Positions 17,211-23,930 of a stretch of DNA of 64,000 nt are shown here, piece by piece. The notes beneath the pieces are model-generated. The model did not search any database. It saw nothing but the letters and a program-made list of their open reading frames with translations, and had not been told where the DNA came from. Made by a program: the position numbers and the translations under genes. Source of the stretch: a virus; the IMG/VR virus record IMGVR_UViG_3300027709_000056, positions 1-64,000 of that record; one strand, 5' to 3'. The first letter of the stretch is position 1. Every line of letters begins with the position of its first letter.

Positions 17211-18386
17211 TTAAGAGAATGTTACGTTTGTTACAGCTACTCTTCCTAAGTAGTCAGCCGCATTACCAAGAGATGATGCTGTGTTGTTTAACTCAACATA
17301 ACCGTATCTTGACATGAAACTTACTACTGGTTCGAAAGATGCTGGATCCAACACAACACCGCTTGACATCAATGGGATGTATGGGCAGTAAAATGCTGGT
17401 GCATCTGACTCTGAAGTACCTTTGTAACCAACAAGCACATCACTTGCCGCAACGCCTGTATCAGCCGCATATGAATCAACATATACTTTCATTGCACCAT
17501 TTAGTGTTCCTACAAATTTAGTATTTGTTGGAGCTTCAAAAGTGCCTTCAGTTGTTCTTGCGAACGCTGAAGTTGTTGCTGATTGTAGTACAGTTAGTGC
17601 GTGTGGTGAAACCACAGCCCAGTTACCTGCGCCACGACGTGTGCGTTGAGCAATAGTATTTGCAACACGGTTGACCATTACAGCCAAAGCCGCGTGTTCG
17701 TCACCGACGAATGTTGCAGTACCTGATACGCCAGTTTGACTATAAGTCAACTGAGCCGCACCTGCTAATGCACGTAAAGAAGCAAGAACTTCTTGATCAA
17801 TTTCAGCAGTAATTTCTTGGGCTAATGCCGCCATAATTTCTGCTTCGATGTCAATTCCTTGCTGTGCTTGAGCATCTTGAGCCGCTTCAAAAGTCCAGCG
17901 AGCTGATAGCTTTCTGGTTTTTGCTTCGACTGTTTGCTTTAAGATCTGGATACTTAATTTGTTTCCAGGCAATCCTTCTAGTCCCGCTGTAGCGGCACCG
18001 GCTGGAGTTGCATCAGCGGCGTTACCTGAATAAGCCGCGGCAATCTTAAATGGTGAAAGTGCTTCTTCACCGACTTCATTACCATCAGATGCTGATGCAT
18101 AACGAACTCTTAATGTGTGGATTTGACCCACTGGACCTGTCATAGGCTGTACCCCAACTAATTCGTTGGCGATAACGGTTGGCATAACACGTCGTATTAC
18201 TGGTAGGATAACTCTGTTAAGAGTTGCAACATTACCGGCAGACGTAGCGCCTGCTCCTGCAGTCTCATTCAACCACTTGCGTGTGTTTTCAAGAGTACTT
18301 GCCATTACTGCTTTTTTGTTGCCTTGAAGGCCTTCTAAAAGAGCGGTTTTGGTATCCTGCCAGCGATTTTCTAGTAGTTCTGACAT
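17211..18386 (-). CDS. 23: Major capsid protein gp23
   Basis: T4 gp23-type HK97-fold capsid protein that builds the head hexamers. Recognised from its N-terminal half (TLENTRKWLNETAGAG, then PVIRRVMPTVIANELVGVQP and MTGPVGQIHTLRVRY) and its C-terminal VSFMSRYGYVELNN region. At 391 aa it is shorter than T4 gp23 (521 aa), mostly by lacking insertion domain sequence. An L-x-E site (LNE at 39-41; also LLE at 16-18) could be the gp21 processing site. Preceded by AAGGAGAAAAC and by gp22, as in T4; followed by a strong terminator. No gp24 vertex homologue is visible in this window. Confidence 0.95.
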   Translation of the reverse strand: MSELLENRWQDTKTALLEGLQGNKKAVMASTLENTRKWLNETAGAGATSAGNVATLNRVILPVIRRVMPTVIANELVGVQPMTGPVGQIHTLRVRYASASDGNEVGEEALSPFKIAAAYSGNAADATPAGAATAGLEGLPGNKLSIQILKQTVEAKTRKLSARWTFEAAQDAQAQQGIDIEAEIMAALAQEITAEIDQEVLASLRALAGAAQLTYSQTGVSGTATFVGDEHAALAVMVNRVANTIAQRTRRGAGNWAVVSPHALTVLQSATTSAFARTTEGTFEAPTNTKFVGTLNGAMKVYVDSYAADTGVAASDVLVGYKGTSESDAPAFYCPYIPLMSSGVVLDPASFEPVVSFMSRYGYVELNNTASSLGNAADYLGRVAVTNVTFS

Positions 18387-18396
18387 TGTTTTCTCC

Positions 18397-19503
18397 TTAA
18401 TTCAATCCTGCAAGTCTACGAATATCAACAATATTACTTGTCGCTTCGGAGCTTACACTACTAACGTTAGATTCTTCTTTATTGCCTGTAATTGCTTTTG
18501 CCTCTTGTTCCGTTAATGTCGCCTTTTTCTTCTCTGGAGTCTTCCCGTCTAATACTGCCGGTATGTACTTGTTAAATTGTTTTGACAATTTATCAGTTTG
18601 TACACTTTCCAGTAAGTCATTCATAATCTCACGCTGATCTTTGCTCAATGGAGCAGTTAGTTCAGCAATGACGTCTTTTCTCTTAGTCGCATCATTGATC
18701 TTAGTGATCTCTGCATCTTTCTCTGCGATAACTTTTGCTTTTGCGTCATCAGATGCTTTAACTTCTGCAAATTGCTTATCTTTAAGATCAACAACTTTCA
18801 TTAGTTTAGCAGTTTCTGATTTTTCATTCAAATAACTGTTATTGTATTCGTTTGCAAATGTTTCGAAGATTTTGCGACCAAAGTCATTTTTACGTGCTGA
18901 GTCGATATCTTCTTTAAGTTGGCTAATTTCTTTTGTAAGACCTTTTCCAACAACATCGGATACCAATTTAGCACTCTTCTCAACAAATGTTGATTTAACT
19001 TTGTTAAGATGTTTCTTAGCTTCACGTACAAGTTTTACCTTAGTTTCAGCCAAGTCTTTCTTATCTTCGTGGAACTCTGCAATTTCTTTTGCCAAAGCTT
19101 CTACAACAAATTCCTCAAGTTTGCCAAACTTATCTGACATAACTTTTTGGTCTTCGTGTAATTCAGTTACTTCTTTTTTCAACGATTCTAATACAAACTG
19201 TTTTAACAATCCTGCGTTTTCACGCATAGCAACAACATATTTTGCTCTTGCTTCTGCTAATTGTTTACGATCATCAGTAAATTCGGAAATTTCTTCCGCT
19301 AATTTATCGCTAACCATAGAGTCGATTGCTTCAACCATTTGTGCTTTGTCGTGTTCATATTTAGAAGCGAACTCCTCTCGAAGTTCAGCAGTGACTTCTA
19401 ATTTCGTTTCCGAAATTTTCTTGTCCCATGCTTCTTGAATTTCAGCTCTGATCTCTTCAGAAATTACATTGTTTTCAAAGAGTGATTTCAGTGCGTCCAA
19501 CAT
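18397..19503 (-). CDS. 22: Prohead scaffold core protein gp22
   Basis: 368-aa, highly charged and almost entirely alpha-helical, with coiled-coil repeats of the form L.E.I.EF.EDKK.L.E (three to four copies between residues 70 and 200). This is the size and character of the internal scaffold around which the T4-like head assembles and which gp21 later degrades. The C-terminus contains ADLTAPLS-like and LSKQFNKYIPAVLDGK segments typical of marine T4-like gp22. It lies between gp21 and gp23 exactly as in T4, with AAGGAGAATAT before its ATG. Confidence 0.9.
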   Translation of the reverse strand: MLDALKSLFENNVISEEIRAEIQEAWDKKISETKLEVTAELREEFASKYEHDKAQMVEAIDSMVSDKLAEEISEFTDDRKQLAEARAKYVVAMRENAGLLKQFVLESLKKEVTELHEDQKVMSDKFGKLEEFVVEALAKEIAEFHEDKKDLAETKVKLVREAKKHLNKVKSTFVEKSAKLVSDVVGKGLTKEISQLKEDIDSARKNDFGRKIFETFANEYNNSYLNEKSETAKLMKVVDLKDKQFAEVKASDDAKAKVIAEKDAEITKINDATKRKDVIAELTAPLSKDQREIMNDLLESVQTDKLSKQFNKYIPAVLDGKTPEKKKATLTEQEAKAITGNKEESNVSSVSSEATSNIVDIRRLAGLN

Positions 19504-19516
19504 TATATTCTCCTTA

Positions 19517-20167
19517 TTACTGGAGCCCCTTGATTATATTAATCAAGGAATTCTTTAAATATCCTTGCGCCTTTGTGTCGCCTTCTAGCTCACGTGCCAA
19601 GTTCATAGCCTTATACCCCCCACGAGTATTTAATAAATGCTCGTATATTGGGGTTGGGTATGCCCCTGGAGCACTGGGTTGAGCAACTACATCCACCGTT
19701 ATGATTTCATAGTCACTTACTTGTCCGGATCCGTCTTCTGTGACGTTTCCGCTACCACGTGATGAAACGCCTAGTTTGACTCCGCTTTCCAGCATTGTCG
19801 AAACTAGTTGTCCCATCGGCGTAGGTAATACTTTAAGTTTCCCGTAACCGTTTGGTCCATCCATCCACATTTCTGTGATCATATGGCTTACACGGTCTAA
19901 GTTAATGTTAAGTCCCTCAGGATGATCAACTTCGCCTAGAACTGAATATCCACCAGTTATTTGGTCGTTGAGTGTGTTGACAGCCCTACCAATCTCAGTA
20001 ACAGGGTAAACTCGTTGATTAGCGTTTTTCACCCCACCTTGAATGCAAATTCCTTTAAGATAAAGGTCTTTGCCGCCTTTGTCGTTCTCGGTAGTCTCTA
20101 TGACCATTTTAGCCTGGTCGAATGTCAAGTTCTCACGTAAATTGAGCAACACTTTGTTCCTTATCAT
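19517..20167 (-). CDS. 21: Prohead maturation protease gp21
   Basis: 216-aa serine protease of the herpesvirus assemblin/T4 gp21 clan, which cleaves scaffold and capsid precursors at (I/L)xE sites. Visible catalytic elements: His82 in LGEVDHPEG and Ser135/136 in GVSSRGSG, the standard His-Ser spacing. Early motif YLKGICIQGGVKNANQRVYP is the conserved substrate-side loop. Its ATG overlaps the stop of the gp67/68-like gene by one base (TAATG), so the two are coupled. Located directly upstream of gp22, as in T4. Confidence 0.95.
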   Translation of the reverse strand: MIRNKVLLNLRENLTFDQAKMVIETTENDKGGKDLYLKGICIQGGVKNANQRVYPVTEIGRAVNTLNDQITGGYSVLGEVDHPEGLNINLDRVSHMITEMWMDGPNGYGKLKVLPTPMGQLVSTMLESGVKLGVSSRGSGNVTEDGSGQVSDYEIITVDVVAQPSAPGAYPTPIYEHLLNTRGGYKAMNLARELEGDTKAQGYLKNSLINIIKGLQ

Positions 20168-21204
20168 TACGAACCGATTACTGAATCAGTATTCGTTCCG
20201 CCTTCTTCGCCTTTTCCCTTTTTCTCGGTACCGTGGCCTTTTGAATCAGATTTTAATGACTTAGAAGCTTTTCCACCTGGAACATTTACGTTACCAGCTG
20301 AATCTTCTTTAGCGTCGTTGCTAGTTAGTCCAGAATTTGAACCACCACCTTCGCCACCAGTTGCGATATTTTTAGCTTCGCCACCCATGTCATTTTTACT
20401 TGCTACTGTAGACTTTGTATTAGTACCACCTGTTTCACCAGCACCTTTTGTTTCAGCGCCGTGTCCAGCTGTTACTTTAGTTACATACTCTCTCATTAGC
20501 TCAGTCTGATCTTTAGGAGCTTCTGCTTTCGCTTCTTTCCCTTCAAATCTAGGCTGTTCTGCTTCAAGATCGGAAGGAGCATCAACTGCCTCTTCCTCTG
20601 CATCGTCGTCGCCATCGTCGTCTCCGCCTTCGTCGTCTGCAGGAATTTCTGCATCGTCGCCAGCATCGTCGCCGTCGCCGTCATTGTCGCCCATCATGGC
20701 ATCAAATTCAGCTTTAAGGTCGTCTAGTGCATCTTCCAAGTCAACTACACGGTCTTCAAGATCTTCATCGTCGCCCGCATCGTCGCCTTCTTCATCACCT
20801 ACTTCATCACCGGTTTCAATATCACCGATCATAGCATCTGCTGGGTCTCCGCCCATATCAGGTGCTTCTGTAGGAACCTCTTCTACTGGCGTGATGTCAA
20901 CAAGTTCTTCTTTAACTTCTTTTTCATCTTCGTCAGCTTTTTCGTCAGCTTTTTCGTCGACTTCTTTGTCGCCTTCATCAGCTTTTTCGTCTGATTTTTC
21001 GTCGACTTTTTCGTCTTCTTTAGCTTCTTTTTCATCCGATTTCGCTTCGTCTACTTCGACTTCCGGCGTATCATCGTCTAAAAGTTTTTCATAAATGTTT
21101 CTGGATTTTTCGACAACTATTTCGTGAAATAGTTCTTCCGCACCAGCACGGTCTTCTGCAATGAGCTTTTCTAACATTTGCTCAAATTTGTTCTTGTCGG
21201 CCAT
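20167..21204 (-). CDS. Acidic prohead core protein, gp67/gp68-like
   Basis: 345 aa. Residues 1-45 (EQMLEKLIAEDRAGAEELF, then HEIVVEKSRNIYEKLLDDD) match the conserved N-terminus of prohead core proteins placed upstream of gp21 in marine T4-like phages. The rest is of low complexity: runs of DEKADEKVDE between 50 and 100, then Asp/Gly-rich sequence, and a Gly/Ser/Thr-rich tail. No enzyme motif. Position between portal and protease corresponds to T4 genes 67/68, which form part of the internal core. Assignment to 67 versus 68 cannot be made. Confidence 0.75.
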   Translation of the reverse strand: MADKNKFEQMLEKLIAEDRAGAEELFHEIVVEKSRNIYEKLLDDDTPEVEVDEAKSDEKEAKEDEKVDEKSDEKADEGDKEVDEKADEKADEDEKEVKEELVDITPVEEVPTEAPDMGGDPADAMIGDIETGDEVGDEEGDDAGDDEDLEDRVVDLEDALDDLKAEFDAMMGDNDGDGDDAGDDAEIPADDEGGDDDGDDDAEEEAVDAPSDLEAEQPRFEGKEAKAEAPKDQTELMREYVTKVTAGHGAETKGAGETGGTNTKSTVASKNDMGGEAKNIATGGEGGGSNSGLTSNDAKEDSAGNVNVPGGKASKSLKSDSKGHGTEKKGKGEEGGTNTDSVIGS

Positions 21205-21249
21205 TGGATTCTCCTCCTGTTGTTTAGATAGTGTAAGGCTGTCGTATAG

Positions 21250-21257
21250 TATTTACT
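21250..21257 (-). promoter_or_regulatory. Possible variant late promoter (AGTAAATA)
   Basis: Minus-strand CAGTAAATACTATACG, 46 bases upstream of the ATG at 21204. Two differences from TATAAATA, but the flank TAAATACTAT matches the stronger boxes in this window. Confidence 0.45.
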
Positions 21258-21313
21258 GTTTTTGAAGAAAACTACGTGGTTATCGGCCGAAAATGAGCCG
21301 TTTTACATTAAGA

Positions 21314-21910
21314 TTATAGAATCTTGAAATGATCTATAAATTTCTCAACGGTCATATGGTTTAAGTTACCCCAAACCTTTAAATTGTCTGGCAAGAAAGA
21401 ATTTTCACTTGCTACTCTTATATATCTCTTATGAGGATTTTTTTGGATTACGATACCTGTTTGTCGTGCCCAGTTACCGTGATATGTTGCTGAAGCAGAA
21501 GAAGGTTTATAATTTTTTGTATCTGCATATAAATTGTTAACTTTACCTTCAGTACCTTCGTAATCAAAACCTAAAATATAGATATCCTGATTATTATGAT
21601 CTTCTTGACTAGCTAAATTTAATGCTGTAGGGCCAGTACTCCAACCTAAACTAGGGTCAAAGTAATTAAACTTATTATAATCTTTATATGCTCTATTAGG
21701 ATTTGTCCATACTTCATGAGTAAGTTGCCATCCAACATGATTAATTTCAGTAACCATTTTAGTATCAACAGCTACTAGATAGTCAGGGTCAAACTCTCTA
21801 TATAAAGCATTACAGCCGTATATTGTACCGAGTGGTTTTAATTTATGGAGATTAATGGGTTTTCGACTTTTGCCGTTTCCAATAACAAATGCCAGACCGG
21901 ATCTGGACAT
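21314..21910 (-). CDS. Unidentified enzyme-like protein, 198 aa, in the prohead cluster
   Basis: Starts MSRSGLAFVIGNGKSRKPIN. The glycine-rich GNGKSR at residues 11-16 followed by GTIYGCNALYREFDPDYLVAVD resembles the nucleotide-binding half of MptE-like/DUF115-like and sialyltransferase-like proteins (GNG.SR ... CN ... D.L...D). Central YILGFDYEG and a second N/D-rich loop fit the same fold. I cannot assign a reaction. It lies between the 82-aa gene and the gp67/68-like gene, an unusual place for an enzyme; genes of this type do occur there in marine T4-like phages. A capsid- or glycan-modifying role is speculation. Confidence 0.7.
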   Translation of the reverse strand: MSRSGLAFVIGNGKSRKPINLHKLKPLGTIYGCNALYREFDPDYLVAVDTKMVTEINHVGWQLTHEVWTNPNRAYKDYNKFNYFDPSLGWSTGPTALNLASQEDHNNQDIYILGFDYEGTEGKVNNLYADTKNYKPSSASATYHGNWARQTGIVIQKNPHKRYIRVASENSFLPDNLKVWGNLNHMTVEKFIDHFKIL

Positions 21911-21914
21911 TGTG

Positions 21915-22163
21915 TTAAACTGCTTCTTCGGCGTTAGCCGCTAATCCGTACATTTGGCGTACGAAGTGCAACTCTTTTTCCTGCTCTTCTTTGTGTAGTT
22001 CTGCCGCTTTACGAGTTTTATTAATTTGACGCAGAGTTAATCGTGTTTTACGAGTGTCGTCTCGTTGAACAATAGACTCATCATCAACAGGATCATATTC
22101 TTTATTATCCACGGGTTCTAAAGTTTCTTTATCGAAGTAAAATATTTCTCGTAGCGTTGTCAT
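21915..22163 (-). CDS. Small charged protein after portal, 82 aa (gp67-like position)
   Basis: MTTLREIFYFDKETLEPVDN start; acidic first half, then a basic segment (TRKTRLTLRQINKTRKAAEL) and a helical KEEQEKELHFVRQMYGLAAN. Length and charge resemble T4 gp67 (80 aa), which also follows gp20, but I see no decisive motif. No Shine-Dalgarno sequence precedes the ATG: the bases are CATAAATACTAATATG, where the late box ends 5 bases from the start codon. The message from that promoter would be leaderless; readthrough from gp20 could also couple translation (stop 8 bases upstream). Confidence 0.7.
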   Translation of the reverse strand: MTTLREIFYFDKETLEPVDNKEYDPVDDESIVQRDDTRKTRLTLRQINKTRKAAELHKEEQEKELHFVRQMYGLAANAEEAV

Positions 22164-22168
22164 ATTAG

Positions 22169-22176
22169 TATTTATG
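22169..22176 (-). promoter_or_regulatory. T4-type late promoter (CATAAATA) overlapping the gp20 stop codon
   Basis: Minus-strand GCATAAATACTAATATG; the TAA of the box is also the gp20 stop (22172-22174). Expected RNA start falls on or next to the ATG at 22163. Confidence 0.65.
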
Positions 22177-23923
22177 CGGGAGGGGGTGTGCCACCGCCTG
22201 GTGCTCCACCGCCTGGTGCTCCTCCTGTTGCTGTATCTGGTGGGGGTGCCGCTCCGCCATCTACTGGAGGTACATCAGCTTCAAGATCTTCATCTTCCAT
22301 ACCGCCCATGTCAGCGCCTATACCTGCACCACTAATTCCAGCAGTTCTCATTTCACCTGCCGCGTCAGTTGGTATTGGTGTTAGTTGTTCGTCGTTTTCT
22401 TCTTTCCATAAACGTTCGTTTTCAGCAAGTTCTTCTTCTGTCATTCCTAAGAAACGTTTTAATGCAAATCTATTTGAAATATAAGGAATAGCACTCATTT
22501 GTGTATACGTTGGTACACGAGCATTGTCAAGTTCACTTTGTCTATAACTTGCAAAGTTTTGTGGTGGTTGCATTTTAAGGTCAAACATAGCTGTATCAAT
22601 GTTAACACCTTTTTCTAAAAGATAACGTTTGAATTCTTGATTAAAATTTTCTGTAATTAAATTTTGTAAACGTTCACAATAATTATTAAAACGTAACTCT
22701 TGAATATATGCTGTACCAACTCTACCGTCTTGGTAGTTGCTTTGTCCATCATCTGGACCTGTTGGTAAGTATGAACTTGGAATACGTAAACCACGTACAA
22801 GTTTATTAGTGAAATATTTTAAGTCATCTATCTCACCCAAGTTGGTGCCACCCGGTAGTGTCTCAACTTTAGACCCTCTACCTTCTGCAGTCTGTGGAAA
22901 GAAATAATCTTCATTGATTGATAATGGATTATACGCACTATCAATAACGTTCTGACCTCCTCCCGTCTGGCTTGGAATCCTTCTTTGGTGGATGTCAGTC
23001 TTAACTCTTTCAACAAATTGCATAGCCAAGTGGCTCGGCATATTACCCACATCAACGTAAAATACTCTACGTTCTGGAGCTCTTTGTACTCTATAAATTA
23101 TAATTGCGTCTTCTAGTAATTCTTTTTGTTTGTAAACTTTAAAAATACTTTCTAGTAATGAATTACCAAATGGAAAGTTATTATCTAATCCTTCTGATAA
23201 ACTAAGGTGTACAACATTTTCAGCATTGATTGTAGTTTCTTTTACATCTTTTTGAAACCTGCCTCCACTCATTTGTTGATTAGGAGCACCAACCATACCA
23301 CGTACTCCACCTTGTAAGTATCCATCACCACCACCAGTAACATTACCTGTTGTTTGGTATGGAGTTGTAGCAACCATTTCTCTAAAGTTTAAGTTTACAT
23401 CTCTAATAACATATTGTTCAGGATGTTTACCTTCTGATTCGTTTACAATTATACGTGCCACTTTTGCAGGATCAACATGAAACCATTTTTTAGTTTCAGG
23501 ATCTCTAATAAAAAATGCATCGCCATATTTGAAAACGTTACGAATGATTCTAAACATTCGTGTTTCAAAATTTTCTAATTTAGTCCATTGTTGTAAGTAT
23601 TGTTGGAGTACTGTAATTTCTGAGTTAGTTGCTTTTTGTTTAAAGTCCATTTGAAATGGAGTATTGTTTTGTCTATTTTTTTGCGTACAAAATTCTGCAA
23701 GAATATCTAAAGCGGCATTTACTTCAGAGTCCATATCCATAGTATTATATTGTCCATATCGTTCAATACGATTTGGAGAGCCAACATATACATCTGGAAG
23801 ATAAGAACTATAGTTTGCTTGTGCTGGACCCAATCCAGTATTACCAGGACCTGCTAAAGGACTATATGCCCCTTCGCCTCCTACTTTTACTGTTGCTGGT
23901 GTAAAATATCGTTTCCAACTCAT
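22172..23923 (-). CDS. 20: Portal vertex protein gp20
   Basis: 583 aa. Forms the dodecameric ring through which DNA is packaged and to which the tail attaches. Recognised by the T4-like segments DMDSEVNAALDILAEFCTQK, FKYGDAFFIRDPETKKWFH, IYRVQRAPERRVFYVDVGNM and LKYFTNKLVRGLRIPSSYLP. T4 gp20 is 524 aa; this one has a proline/glycine-rich C-terminal tail (GGAAPPPDTATGGAPGGG) of ~60 residues. The gene lies 7 bases downstream of the tape-measure-like gene, whereas in T4 gp19 (tube) precedes gp20. Confidence 0.95.
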   Translation of the reverse strand: MSWKRYFTPATVKVGGEGAYSPLAGPGNTGLGPAQANYSSYLPDVYVGSPNRIERYGQYNTMDMDSEVNAALDILAEFCTQKNRQNNTPFQMDFKQKATNSEITVLQQYLQQWTKLENFETRMFRIIRNVFKYGDAFFIRDPETKKWFHVDPAKVARIIVNESEGKHPEQYVIRDVNLNFREMVATTPYQTTGNVTGGGDGYLQGGVRGMVGAPNQQMSGGRFQKDVKETTINAENVVHLSLSEGLDNNFPFGNSLLESIFKVYKQKELLEDAIIIYRVQRAPERRVFYVDVGNMPSHLAMQFVERVKTDIHQRRIPSQTGGGQNVIDSAYNPLSINEDYFFPQTAEGRGSKVETLPGGTNLGEIDDLKYFTNKLVRGLRIPSSYLPTGPDDGQSNYQDGRVGTAYIQELRFNNYCERLQNLITENFNQEFKRYLLEKGVNIDTAMFDLKMQPPQNFASYRQSELDNARVPTYTQMSAIPYISNRFALKRFLGMTEEELAENERLWKEENDEQLTPIPTDAAGEMRTAGISGAGIGADMGGMEDEDLEADVPPVDGGAAPPPDTATGGAPGGGAPGGGTPPPA

Positions 23924-23930
23924 TATTTTT

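Noticed and set aside
18842-19438. 198-codon plus-strand frame opposite gp22
   Set aside because: Mirrors gp22 repetitive codon usage (Ser/Leu/Phe-rich antisense of a charged coiled coil) and has no ribosome site.
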